Positions 32,624-41,937 of a stretch of 64,000 bases of DNA are shown piece by piece; within the stretch, counting starts at the first letter, position 1, and every line of letters begins with the position of its first letter. Source of the stretch: Intestinibacillus sp. Marseille-P6563. Its GTDB lineage: Bacteria > Bacillota > Clostridia > Oscillospirales > Butyricicoccaceae. The stretch is taken from positions 932,521 through 996,520 of the forward strand of contig NZ_UWOD01000001.1 of NCBI RefSeq assembly GCF_900604335.1, written 5' to 3'. Below the pieces are notes generated by a model. It searched no databases. It was not told where the DNA came from and saw only the letters and a list, made by a program, of their open reading frames with translations. The position numbers and the translations under genes were made by a program.

Positions 32624-33415
32624 ATGGATCTCAAACTAAACGGAAAACTCGCCTTGGTCACCGGCTCTTCGGCCGGCATCGGTAAGGGCATTGCCAAATG
32701 TCTGCTCCAGGAAGGCGCTACCGTATTTATCAATGGCCGCAACGCCGACGCGCTGGCCAAAACCGCCGAAGAATTGTCCGCTTTTGGCCCCTGCCACATG
32801 GCAGTTGGCGACCTGGGCACCGCAGAAGGCGCACAGGCAGTCATCGACGCGGTGGACCAGTTCGGCGAGCTGGATATTTTAGTCGGCAATATGGGCACCT
32901 ATAAAGGCACTCCCTTTGCCGAGATTTCGGACGAAGAATGGGAATGGATGATGAACATCAATCTGCTTTCGCAGGTGCGCATGTGCCGCCATTTTCTGCC
33001 GAAAATGTTGGAACGCAATCGCGGCCGCATTGTGCTGATCGCCAGCGAATGCGGTATCAAGCCCTTGACCGATATGGTGCATTACAGCGTTTCCAAAACC
33101 GCTGTCATCGGTCTGGCCCGTGCACTGGCTGAAACCACGAAGGGTACCAAAGTGGCGGTCAATTCGCTGCTGCCCGGCCTGACCTGGACCGAAAACACGG
33201 CCGCTTATCAGACCGACCGCGCCCGGCGCGAAGGCAAAGATTTGGATCAGGCGATTAAGGAATACTTTGTCACCTACGAACCCACCCAGCTTCTCCAGCG
33301 CATCACCACAGTGGAAGAAATTGCATCCACGGTTGTCTACTACTGTTCGGAAGTGTCTGCGGCGACCAACGGCGCGACCATCCGCGCAGAAGGCGGACTC
33401 ATTCGTAGCATTTAA
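32624..33415 (+). CDS. Short-chain dehydrogenase/reductase (SDR) of the GRE regulon
   Basis: A 263-residue classical SDR: cofactor motif TGSSAGIG (residues 13-20), Ser in IASECGI and catalytic YSVSK, with NMG replacing the usual NNAG strand motif. It would oxidise or reduce a secondary alcohol, for example in the first step on the imported substrate. AGGAGG 8 bases before ATG 32624. It is transcribed alone and ends at a strong terminator. Membership of the catabolic cluster rests on the shared operator. Confidence 0.85.
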   Translation: MDLKLNGKLALVTGSSAGIGKGIAKCLLQEGATVFINGRNADALAKTAEELSAFGPCHMAVGDLGTAEGAQAVIDAVDQFGELDILVGNMGTYKGTPFAEISDEEWEWMMNINLLSQVRMCRHFLPKMLERNRGRIVLIASECGIKPLTDMVHYSVSKTAVIGLARALAETTKGTKVAVNSLLPGLTWTENTAAYQTDRARREGKDLDQAIKEYFVTYEPTQLLQRITTVEEIASTVVYYCSEVSAATNGATIRAEGGLIRSI

Positions 33416-33421
33416 CGCAAA

Positions 33422-33457
33422 ACAGGAGCCAATCTTATCGATTGGCTCCTGTTTTTG
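33422..33457. terminator. Terminator after the SDR gene
   Basis: AAACAGGAGCCAATC pairs with GATTGGCTCCTGTTT across a 5-base loop, followed by T5. It closes the catabolic cluster. Confidence 0.9.
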
Positions 33458-33513
33458 GATTTTGTTGAACAAAAGAAGGTTTCCAGCAGTGTTTCACTGC
33501 ACAGCAGGTTCAT

Positions 33514-34080
33514 TTAGTTTTTCTTGTAGCCGCACTTCGGGCATACGCCGTTTTCGTTCAGCGCAATGCCGCACAGCGGGCAACGCTCGACCTGAAGCTG
33601 GGGTTTGTACTCTTCCGAAGCTGCATTGACGCCACTGGTAAAGGTCAGCTTGACGATATTGAGCTTATCCTTGAGCAGGTCGTATACGATTTTGATCATG
33701 CCCTCGACGGTCATGGTTTCCTTGGTGACAACCAGACGGCACTCCGGATAAGCGGTTGCCAAGTCGGTCTGGAAAGCCGGACCCTTCATCACGTTATTGG
33801 GGGCGCCATTGCGGATGCCCTGCTGCTCATAAACGCCCAGAATGGCCGGCAGCAGCGGATCGTCTTCCCGCAGGATGAGCGCATGGTCAAAATTCTTCAG
33901 AACTTCCCATGCGGTTTTCTGAATTTCATTACACGGGAAAACCATATTGACGCCAGCGTTGACCGAGTCCTCTACTTCAATCGTCAAAACGCCGGTATGT
34001 CCATGCAGGTACTGGGCTTCGCCCTTAAAACCATAAAAACGGTGTGCATATTGCAGGTCTAATGTCGTGATACTCCTCAT
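33514..34080 (-). CDS. 6-pyruvoyl-tetrahydropterin synthase/QueD-like protein with C-terminal zinc ribbon
   Basis: A 188-residue protein. The PTPS/QueD fold is recognised from the zinc histidines (YAHRFYG, YLHGHTG), with a catalytic-type acid-histidine segment NFDHALIL. The last about 25 residues form a four-cysteine ribbon (CPLCGIALNENGVCPKC) not found in ordinary QueD. It may make a deazapurine or pterin intermediate, but no other que or fol gene is near. ATG at 34080 with AGGAG upstream; the long leader may fold. Confidence 0.75.
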   Translation of the reverse strand: MRSITTLDLQYAHRFYGFKGEAQYLHGHTGVLTIEVEDSVNAGVNMVFPCNEIQKTAWEVLKNFDHALILREDDPLLPAILGVYEQQGIRNGAPNNVMKGPAFQTDLATAYPECRLVVTKETMTVEGMIKIVYDLLKDKLNIVKLTFTSGVNAASEEYKPQLQVERCPLCGIALNENGVCPKCGYKKN

Positions 34081-34225
34081 TGTCTTGTCTCCTTTTCTGT
34101 ATTTACGGATCATCTCGCGTCCGCATACGCGCCATCGGTATCGCTGCGGTGTCTGAGCACCGTCAGGAACCTTTCCACTGTTTCTTTCTGGCTCTATTAT
34201 AAATGATAATAATTCCTATTGTCAA
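34081..34225 (-). promoter_or_regulatory. Promoter and about 110-nt structured leader of the PTPS-like gene
   Basis: Minus strand TTGACA (34220-34225), 18 bases, TATAAT (34196-34201). The spacer holds TGATAATAATTCCTA on the plus strand (34204-34218), one perfect half of a Fur-like 7-1-7 box. The untranslated leader carries hairpins CGGTG/CACCG and CGCG/CGCG. It matches no riboswitch I can recall with certainty. Confidence 0.5.
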
Positions 34226-34280
34226 GTATAATCTGAAAATTTTTTCAGATTTTTTTAAGTGTCTTTCTCCCCGCCCAGAC

Positions 34281-34319
34281 AAAAAGCCATGCCCCGGTTT
34301 GATCCGGGGCATGGCTTTT
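34281..34319. terminator. Bidirectional terminator after the sulfatase gene
   Basis: A 16-bp stem, AAAAGCCATGCCCCGG with CCGGGGCATGGCTTTT, loop of six. It ends the leftward sulfatase transcript. Confidence 0.9.
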
Positions 34320-34337
34320 GCTCTTATTTTGCGGTTC

Positions 34338-36743
34338 TTACTTCCACAGGTCATCGCCCAAGTGGACCTTCACTTCAGATACCGAGCCGGTAAACTCGAA
34401 ATCATCGGTGTAGTCATTGCTTACCTTCGAACCTACATCAGCGCCGATGCTGGTATAGTCGTAGGATACAAAAATCGAAAGGTGCTTGATGTCCTGACGG
34501 GCGACTTCTTCGCCATTCATTTTCAGGATGGCTGTGCCCGAGTAATAATTCTTTTTCTGATATTCTACTTCCACATCTACCGTGCCGCTCGGAACCGGCT
34601 TGCTCGAAACCAGCTTCTGGCGGTTGCCGACATAGTTATTTTCATAGACCAGCTTGCCGTCCTTCATATAGATGACATAGCCGCCGTCTACGCCGCCGTT
34701 GGCGTAAATAACACCTTCATCCTTGCCGTCGGTTTCGATTTGGGTCGAAATGGTATAGGAAACGTTGACCGTCGGTGCGCCCGCGAGCGAATAGAACGGG
34801 CCATCTTCGATCTTATATACATAGTCCTTGGCGCTCTGCGGATTGTCCGGCGAACGATACCACGAGGTGCCGACACCGGCATATCCGCCGCCGCCCTCCG
34901 GTACAAAGGTCGCAGCCTGGATGATCTGCAAGCATTGCAGCGCTTCCGCCGAAGTGGGCATGGTGCCGTTCTGCATGTATGCCAGCAGTTCCTGTGCCGG
35001 TGTGCCGTACAGTTCTACGAGCTTTTCCGGTTCAACGCCCTGCACGATATCGATCAGCAGGTTACGGGCATTCATATCCTCTGCCTGGACGGTTTCAAAC
35101 TCCTTGGCCAGCTTTTCGACGATCTCCGGCTTTTCAGCCGCCAGATTGTGCATCTGCGTCGGATCGTTTACGGCACCATACAGTTCCCACTCGCTGGTCT
35201 TGGGGTTGGTGACAATCGTATAGCCATCGTTGGTATAGCAACGGTCCTTAAACATCATCAGCGAATACGAAGTGCGCGGATTTTCCCGCGGTCCGCTCGA
35301 CGCAAAGGTATCGGCAAAGCTGATGCCCTGCATTTCCAGCTGATCGACGCCATTGACCTGGGTCAGCCGCTCGGTTCCGGTCACTTCAAGCACGGTCGGT
35401 GCAATGTCGGAAACCGTAATCAAATCGCTGCACAACCGGCCCGGCTCCTGAATGCCATTGGCCCAGCTGACGATGCACGTAGTGCGGATGCCGCCATAAT
35501 GCGCATTGGTCTTAAAGTGCTGGAACGGTGTATTGGAAGCCATTGCCCAGCCGCTGTTGTACTGGGTGCCGTACTGTTCAGAGCCAAACTGATCAAGCAG
35601 AGCATACTGCTCTTCGATCGTACGCTGATAAATGTTTTCTGCATCGTGTGCAAAGCTGCCCTGCGCACCGCCGTTGGAATTGGCGCCGTTATCGGATACG
35701 AGAACGAACATGGTGTTATCATACTCGCCGCGTTCCTTCAGTTCGTCCAGGAACTTGCCCAACTGTGCATCCGTATGTTCCAGGAAGCCCGCATATACTT
35801 CCATATGCTTGCGTGCAACTTCCTTTTCCATATCGGTCAGCGAATCCCAAGCCGGGACCTTATCGCTGCCCTTAGGCATCTCAGCATCTTCCGGGAAGAT
35901 GCCCAGTTCCTTCTGCCGGGCGAAAATCTTTTCGCGTTCTACATCCCAGCCTTCATCAAATACACCGTCATACTTGTCGATATATTCTTGCGTGACATTG
36001 AACGGGCCGTGCATTGCGCCCAGCGCTACATAGGCGAAGAACGGTTCGTCGTCCGGTGTTTCATCGATGTATTCCAGCGTTTTATTGAACAGATCGCTCG
36101 TCAGGTGATAATCGGGGTCGGATGTATCCGGCACCACATATTCATCGCCTTCGATCATGCCGCCGGGGCTGAACTGGTTGGTCTGGCTGCCGACATAGTT
36201 GTAGTTCTTATCAAAGCCATGCTGCTGCGGCCATTCGCTGTGATCGCCTTCGGGCATAAAATTATCATAGGATGCCAGATGCCATTTGCCCAGCGCCATG
36301 GTTTCATAGCCATTTTCCTGCAAGCTATGGGTAATAAAGCCGCATTCCGGACGCACCGAGCCGCTCATATTCGGGACAACATCGCCCAGCGAGATATCCG
36401 CAACGGTACCCATTCCCACGAAGTTGGACTCAAAACCTGTCAGCATGGACGCACGGCTGGGCGAACTCATGGGGCTGGTCATATAATTGGTATACTGAAT
36501 GCCGTTCTGCGCCAGCATGTCCATATTGGGCGTATTGATGGACGAACCATAGCAGCCCAAATCACCGAACCCGACGTCATCGAGCACAATATAGACCACA
36601 TTGGGCTTTTCCGCCGTGCTGCTCAGGCCGGCGCCATCTGCGGCCGAATTCTTTGGATTGTTGTCCCCGCAGGCCGCCAAACCTGCCACCATCGTTGCCG
36701 CTGTGCCCAGCGCAACGCCTCTTTGCCAAAATCTTTTGTTCAC
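34338..36743 (-). CDS. Secreted serine-type (S1 family) sulfatase lipoprotein
   Basis: An 801-residue exported sulfatase. Lipobox GLAAC gives lipidated Cys25. The alkaline phosphatase-fold core starts at NVVYIVLDDVGFGDLGCYG (metal Asp pair), with the modification motif SSPSRASMLTG at 93-103: the formylglycine residue is Ser93, the type matured by an anaerobic radical-SAM sulfatase maturase. Other landmarks are ALGKWHL and SDNGAN. The final about 200 residues look like a lectin/jelly-roll domain. It probably removes sulfate from host or algal compounds outside the cell. No maturase gene is in the window. Confidence 0.88.
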   Translation of the reverse strand: MNKRFWQRGVALGTAATMVAGLAACGDNNPKNSAADGAGLSSTAEKPNVVYIVLDDVGFGDLGCYGSSINTPNMDMLAQNGIQYTNYMTSPMSSPSRASMLTGFESNFVGMGTVADISLGDVVPNMSGSVRPECGFITHSLQENGYETMALGKWHLASYDNFMPEGDHSEWPQQHGFDKNYNYVGSQTNQFSPGGMIEGDEYVVPDTSDPDYHLTSDLFNKTLEYIDETPDDEPFFAYVALGAMHGPFNVTQEYIDKYDGVFDEGWDVEREKIFARQKELGIFPEDAEMPKGSDKVPAWDSLTDMEKEVARKHMEVYAGFLEHTDAQLGKFLDELKERGEYDNTMFVLVSDNGANSNGGAQGSFAHDAENIYQRTIEEQYALLDQFGSEQYGTQYNSGWAMASNTPFQHFKTNAHYGGIRTTCIVSWANGIQEPGRLCSDLITVSDIAPTVLEVTGTERLTQVNGVDQLEMQGISFADTFASSGPRENPRTSYSLMMFKDRCYTNDGYTIVTNPKTSEWELYGAVNDPTQMHNLAAEKPEIVEKLAKEFETVQAEDMNARNLLIDIVQGVEPEKLVELYGTPAQELLAYMQNGTMPTSAEALQCLQIIQAATFVPEGGGGYAGVGTSWYRSPDNPQSAKDYVYKIEDGPFYSLAGAPTVNVSYTISTQIETDGKDEGVIYANGGVDGGYVIYMKDGKLVYENNYVGNRQKLVSSKPVPSGTVDVEVEYQKKNYYSGTAILKMNGEEVARQDIKHLSIFVSYDYTSIGADVGSKVSNDYTDDFEFTGSVSEVKVHLGDDLWK

Positions 36744-36766
36744 GTAAAAATCACACCTTTCTCAAA

Positions 36767-38197
36767 TCACTCGCTCACCTTTTCCAGCGGAGGAATGTCC
36801 CAATTCCCTTCCAGGGCTTCGTCGGTCGGCCAGTAAACACGCATGTGCAGTGTGAAAGTGGCCGGATTTACAGGCAACCAGTTCTTTCCTTGTTCCCCCT
36901 CTGGTTTTTCCGTTTGAATGTAAATGTCCAGCGAGCCATCTGGATTATAATACAGGTCATCCGTACTCTTGACCGCATATTTCTGGTCGGCATTGTCTGC
37001 CAGGAAGCCATCGGTGTCATAGGCTGTCAAACTCCAAAATGCCTTGGCTGGCGGCAGCTGGTCCTTTTCAAAATGAATCCGGTACTGATTTTCTCCGGTC
37101 AGCGTATCGCCGTCCGCATCGACGTAGCTGTTCGGATAAATCGCATCTTCCGGTACATTGGTGCCAAAAGCGGCCAGCGCAATGTACGCACGGTACAGAT
37201 AATTGTTGTCAAAGTTGCCGCGCAGCAGAGAATAGGTCCAGTTGTCGTCCACCCGCTCGTACTCCGAATAATCCAGTTCCATCCATTCCTTGGTCAGTTC
37301 CGCTCCCATTTGACCAAGCGCCTCTTGCACACTTTCGGAATACTGTGTAGACGAGAATTGCAGTCCAGGGCCGACGCCGATCTTTTCCAGCCGCGCGATG
37401 AGCTCTCCATCCGAATCGTGCGGCGGATTATCGACCATCAGTTCATTGGCCAGATTGAAAAAGTCGTCGATCGACATATCCAGAACCAGATTTTTCGGGG
37501 CGCCTGCCTTCCGGCTGGTATCCACGGTATTTTTCTCCGGCACATATTCGCTGCCCCATTGGCTCAGCGGAACCAGCTGATATTGCTGCTGCGCTTCGTT
37601 TGCGGCAGCCAGGTCATCGTTCCCGTTGACCATGGTGCGTCCAATGATCCAAACCATGTCGGTCGGTGCTTCCAGCTTGGTCATGCCTTCTGGAACTTCA
37701 CCCTCCCAGTCCTGGCTGGCGATCAAATAGGTTTCCGCTTTTCCGCCGTTCGTGCGGGTGCCGGGCGATGCAAACACTTCCGACCAGGCATCCAGCATAG
37801 GCATTAAATAGTAACGATCCCCCATTTCCGGCAGGGAAAGGACGATTGGCTCCTCCCCGACATCCAGAAATGCCGAAGAATAGAGCGTATCCAGATTGGG
37901 GCGCACGACTTCTTTAAAGGTAGGATCGGGAAAAGAAGTTTTGTGCCCAAACTGATTGACCGGCGCATAGGCCGTATCCATCGGTTCTGCCACGTTGGTC
38001 ACCTGCTGTTTTGTCATCTCGGTCAGGACCAACGGGAAGCAATAGGTATATGCCTCCTCTGCCAAAGCCACAATCTCTTCATCGGTCAAAGCATCCGTCT
38101 TGGTGGCACCGCTGCTCGCAGGATCGCTTTGGCTGCATGCTGTTAAGGAATAGGTCAGCATGAGAATCGACAGCAAAAGGGAAATCGTTTTTTTCAT
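36767..38197 (-). CDS. DUF1254/DUF1214 family lipoprotein
   Basis: A 476-residue protein. Lipobox SLTACSQ is followed by the DUF1254 N-terminal region (EEAYTYCFPLVLTEMTKQQVTN, VVRPNLDTLYSSAFLDV) and the DUF1214 C-terminal region (FWSLTAYDTDGFL, DGSLDIYIQ, NWLPVNPATFTLHMRVYWP). The function of this widespread family is unknown to me. It lies 23 bases upstream of the sulfatase in the same direction, and both are lipoproteins, so they probably act together on the cell surface. ATG at 38197 has AGGAGG 7 bases upstream. Confidence 0.85.
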   Translation of the reverse strand: MKKTISLLLSILMLTYSLTACSQSDPASSGATKTDALTDEEIVALAEEAYTYCFPLVLTEMTKQQVTNVAEPMDTAYAPVNQFGHKTSFPDPTFKEVVRPNLDTLYSSAFLDVGEEPIVLSLPEMGDRYYLMPMLDAWSEVFASPGTRTNGGKAETYLIASQDWEGEVPEGMTKLEAPTDMVWIIGRTMVNGNDDLAAANEAQQQYQLVPLSQWGSEYVPEKNTVDTSRKAGAPKNLVLDMSIDDFFNLANELMVDNPPHDSDGELIARLEKIGVGPGLQFSSTQYSESVQEALGQMGAELTKEWMELDYSEYERVDDNWTYSLLRGNFDNNYLYRAYIALAAFGTNVPEDAIYPNSYVDADGDTLTGENQYRIHFEKDQLPPAKAFWSLTAYDTDGFLADNADQKYAVKSTDDLYYNPDGSLDIYIQTEKPEGEQGKNWLPVNPATFTLHMRVYWPTDEALEGNWDIPPLEKVSE

Positions 38198-38297
38198 TCG
38201 TAACCTCCTGAACCCCATCTCTGTTTCTCTTGTGAATTTTGATAAGGGGCCTATCTTTCGTCATAGCTGGTCACTCCTCGCCCCGCAGACATAAACA

Positions 38298-38336
38298 AGA
38301 GCAGCCGTTTTCAGATTGAAAATCGCTGCTCTTGGT
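38298..38336 (-). terminator. Terminator-like hairpin between the unknown gene and the DUF1254 gene
   Basis: CAAGAGCAGC(C)GTTTTCAG pairs with CTGAAAAC-type arm (plus strand 38298-38336, GAAAATCGCTGCTCTTG). In the minus direction it is followed by TTTATG, a weak U tract. Confidence 0.55.
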
Positions 38337-38370
38337 GGATGGATTCAGTTATGTAAGATGATATTGCAGA

Positions 38371-38931
38371 CTATGCCCGCAAATCCACGGTTCCGGCGGT
38401 GGGCTGGACCGGGGTCTGCGCTGCGGCCTTGATTTCCGCCCGTGCAGCGCGGTATGCGTCCAGATACACCATCGTACACTCATCTAAGAATTTTGATTCC
38501 GCTTCCGTTTGAATGTCAATCCATTGTCCAGTACAGGTCTGTGCAGCTATCATTTCTCCATTCGGGGCATATACCTCTGCGGTGTTATACCTTGAATTAA
38601 CACCCAGATACGCCTTCATCGAGTAACCACCCAGTAAGTTCATCAAATATGTCCCATATTGGTTTACTGCTCGCCGCATGATTGACATCGCTTGAGCGAT
38701 TGGCCTGGAGCGATCAGGAGAAACTGTGCGCTTCATGTAGGATAACTGGTATTGTATGAAATCATCGGACATATAGATGCCCTTTTGCGCGTCCTTCTTG
38801 GCCATTTCCTGAATTTGTGAAACAAATCCGTCTGTCATGGCCTTTTCCGCAGTCTTTTGGGCTGACCGCTGAATCTCCGGTGTCTCGCCCCACTTGGCCG
38901 CCTCGCTGAACCCTAATCCAGCAATCTGCAT
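38371..38931 (-). CDS. Conserved hypothetical protein, 186 residues
   Basis: I do not recognise the family. The protein is soluble and helical, with a basic, alanine-rich middle and no catalytic motif, signal peptide or membrane segment. AGGAGG lies 7 bases before ATG 38931. About 50-60 bases upstream, on the minus strand, GCCGATAT resembles a sigma-28 (flagellar) -10, but a matching TAAA -35 at the proper distance is missing. It is the last gene before the mobile region. Confidence 0.7.
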   Translation of the reverse strand: MQIAGLGFSEAAKWGETPEIQRSAQKTAEKAMTDGFVSQIQEMAKKDAQKGIYMSDDFIQYQLSYMKRTVSPDRSRPIAQAMSIMRRAVNQYGTYLMNLLGGYSMKAYLGVNSRYNTAEVYAPNGEMIAAQTCTGQWIDIQTEAESKFLDECTMVYLDAYRAARAEIKAAAQTPVQPTAGTVDLRA

Positions 38932-39214
38932 GTCTATCCCTCCTTACTTCAAAAAACTTACACGAACATCAAAAATTTATCCTCTTGTACTTTATATCGG
39001 CAAGTTTTCTAAAAAATAAAGAGACATCTCTTCTCTGTTCAACGAAATAGTTGTTGCTGCCTTTGTTTGATTGGCTGGAACAGCAGGGCATAATCACTCT
39101 CTGGTAGGCTATGCCCTGCTGGTATATCTGCCTCCTTCTCTCTGCTGGTTGTCACTTTGCCACAAATGAACCGTCAGCCGATGTAATGTAGTAGGTAGCG
39201 TAAACCACCCTTTA
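38932..39214. other. Non-coding left border of the mobile mosaic
   Basis: About 280 bases with lower GC than the left flank. It contains a perfect 12-bp inverted repeat, CAGCAGGGCATA (39081-39092) and TATGCCCTGCTG (39110-39121), without a T-run. It is probably the boundary between chromosome and decayed element. No attachment site could be proven because the other end is not identified. Confidence 0.45.
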
Positions 39215-40254
39215 TACAGTAACTCCCAAAAGAAAATGCTGGAGGACTTTGCAAAAGCCAACGGTTTTACGAATTGCGTCCACTTCACAGATGATGGTTG
39301 GTCTGGTGGAAGTTTTGATCGCCCAAGTTGGAAACGCATGATTGAGGGCATTGAAAAAGGTGAAATTGCTGCTGTCCTTGTCAAAGATTTAAGCCGCGTC
39401 GGTAGAGATTATTTACAGGTGGGCTTTTACACCGAAGTAATGTTCAGAGAGAAAGGTGTGCGGTTTGCTGCCATTACCAACGGAGTAGATAGCGACAAAC
39501 GGGAAAGCAGCGAGTTTGCACCCTTTTTGAACATTATGAACGAATGGTATATTCGTGATTGCAGCCGTAAGATAACCACTGTTTTACGGGCAAGAGGTAT
39601 GTCCGGCAAGCACACAAGCAACCATTGTATCTACGGTTACAAGAAAGACCCCAACGACAAAGACCATTGGATTATCGACGAGGAAGCTGCCGAAGTAGTA
39701 CGCCGGATTTATCGCATGGCCATTGAGGGAAAAGGCCCGTATGAAATTGCCCGCATATTGGCAACGGAAAAGGTTGAGCGCCCCTCTTACTATCTTGCAC
39801 AACGCGGCATGGGAAACCATCAATCAAACTACAATGCCGCAGACCCCTACACATGGCGCGGCGGTACAGTTGCCGACATACTCTCCAAGCGGGAATATAT
39901 GGGGCATACGGTAAACTTTAGGACTTACAAGGAGAGCTATAAAGATAAGCGCGTCAAAATGACCCCCAAAGAGGATTTAGTCATTTTTGAGAACACACAG
40001 GAAGCTATCATCGACAAGGAAACATGGGAACGCGTACAAACTCTACGGAAAACCATTCGCCGGACAGACAGCATAGGAAAGGCCAATCCACTAACTGGCT
40101 TGATGTTTTGCGCGGATTGCGGTGCAAAGATGTATAACCACAGGGGCAAGGCCGGAAACGCGCGTGACTGGGCGGGCAGACCCAACGGGAAAAAGCGTCC
40201 GGATCGTGACGAGTACAACTGTTCCCGTTATGATTTGGGCAACCAGCATTATGA
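39215..40254 (+). pseudogene. Large serine recombinase, truncated at both ends
   Basis: The reading frame from about 39215 carries the middle of a TndX/TnpX-type large serine recombinase: resolvase core from QKKMLEDFAKANGF (with DLSRVGRDYLQ), recombinase domain (GYKKDPNDKDHWIIDEEAAEVVRRIYRMA) and zinc ribbon start (GLMFCADCGAKMYNH). The N-terminal 40 or so residues, including the catalytic serine YxRxS motif, are missing; TTATACAGTAACTCC precedes the intact part. At about 40250 the frame leaves family sequence and runs into an ardA fragment. It cannot be an active recombinase. Confidence 0.85.
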
Positions 40255-41937
40255 TATGAGGAGTGGTTCATTACCGACTATGACTGCTATGTGGACGGCC
40301 TCTATGACAAGCTGGGCGAGTATGAGAGCCTGGACGAGCTCAACTACCTGGCCTCCAAGCTGGACGAGATGAGCCAGGGCGAGTATGAACAGTTCCAGGC
40401 GGCGATGGAGATCGGCGACCATTCGGGCAGCTTGCAGGAGATCATCAACCTGACCGAGAACCTGGACTGCTACGACATTTACCCCGACATCCACGACCAC
40501 GACGACCTGGGCCGTTACTACATCGAGGAACTGGATGCCATGCAGGTGCCGGAGCATCTGCGGAACTACATCGACTATGAGGCCTACGGCCGGGACATCG
40601 CCCTGGAGGAGGGCGGCGAGTTCACTGACCTGGGGTATGTGCGGGATACCGGGAGCCACTTTGACGAGGTGTACGATGGGGACCGGGACAGTATCCCGGA
40701 AGAATACCGGGTGATGACTTTCCAGGATGCGGAGGAGCTGACCGAGGAAGAAAAATCCGAGTGGGCGATGGACATTGCCTACGATATGGACGAGTTCTTC
40801 CGCCAGCACGACCCGCAGTACGCCGCCGAGCACCCGGAGGAGCACGCAGCAAAAGAAGAAATCTATGAAAACCTGATGGCCGGGCACATTTCCGCCCTGG
40901 ATGAGAAGCTGGCCGCCCTGAGGCAGACCCAGGAGGACTATCTGCCTTCCGAGATCGAGAAGTTCAAAGACGCCACCGGCTATGAGGAATTTCTCGATGT
41001 AGACCCTGCGGTGATCCGGGAGGCTATCCAGAACCCGGACAAGTCCCATGTGGACGAGATGCTGGCCTTTGCGGAGCAGGCGGGCCGGGAGTATGAGGCG
41101 GAGCTGTCCGGGCAGGCCCCGGCGCCCTCCCCGGATGACCTGGAGACCGGCGAAACGGTACGGACCCCCAGGGGTACCTTCTATGTGACGGATATGAGCC
41201 GGGAGCAGATGGAGGCGGCCGGGTACGGTCTGCATCATCAGTCTGACGATGGGAAGTATCTCATCATGGGCAACGGTTCCCGCGCCTTCGCCATCCGCAA
41301 CGAGGAGGCCCAGGAGCACGCCGCCCCGGAGAAAATGACAGTTTTGGTGGTGGAGCCCATGAAGGAGCCCTATGTGAAGGAGATCGCCCCCGGTCTCCAT
41401 TCGCTACAGGCAGAGGTGGGCGGCGATATTGCCGCCTCCTATCCCTTCTCCGACCCCGTGGGGCTGGTCTGCAACGATGAGGGCAAGCTGATCGGCCTGG
41501 AACTGAACCGGGGCCTTCGGGATGAGCATGGGGAGATTTACGACATCATGGCCGGCACCTTCCTGGTGGTAGGGCTGGGTGAGGAGTCCTTCACCTCCCT
41601 GACCCCGGAGCAGGTGCAGAAGTACACGGAACATTTCAAGCAGCCGGAGCAGTTCATCAGCCTGAACGGGCAGATCATCGCCCTGCCGGTGGATCCGGAG
41701 AACCCTCTCCGCACCGCCGAGATGACCCTGGAGGACGACTATGGGATGATCGACGGGGTGCTGAACAACGGCCGCAAGGGTGAGGAGCTGGAGAAGGCTC
41801 AGGGTGAGGCGCACAGGACCACGCCGGAGAAGAAGCCCTCCATCCGGGAGCGGCTGGCGGAGGCCAAACGGGAGTGCGGCCTCCGCCAGCCCCCGGACAA
41901 GGTTCAGCAGAAGAAGCCCCCGGAGCATGACCTATGA
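40255..41937 (+). pseudogene. ArdA antirestriction protein fused to DUF3846/DUF4316-like region, 5'-truncated
   Basis: From 40255 the frame reads YEEWFITDYDCYVDG, the interior of ArdA, an acidic DNA mimic that protects incoming elements from type I restriction. About 45 N-terminal residues are lost at the recombinase junction. After the ArdA core (to about 40800) come segments typical of conjugative-transposon proteins (TGETVRTPRGTFYVTDMSREQMEAAG; DPVGLVCNDEGKLIGLELNR), ending with a basic IRERLAEAKRECG tail. An ATG at 40291 could restart translation. Very acidic in its first half, as expected. Confidence 0.75.

Noticed and set aside
34203-36836. An 877-codon plus-strand frame opposite the sulfatase
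   Set aside because: Complement of the sulfatase gene; composition is that of a reversed coding strand.
39081-39121. Terminator at the left border of the mosaic
   Set aside because: Perfect stem but a 17-base loop and no T-run on either side.
39236-40372. Functional serine integrase
   Set aside because: The catalytic serine region is missing and the C-terminus is replaced by out-of-frame ardA sequence.
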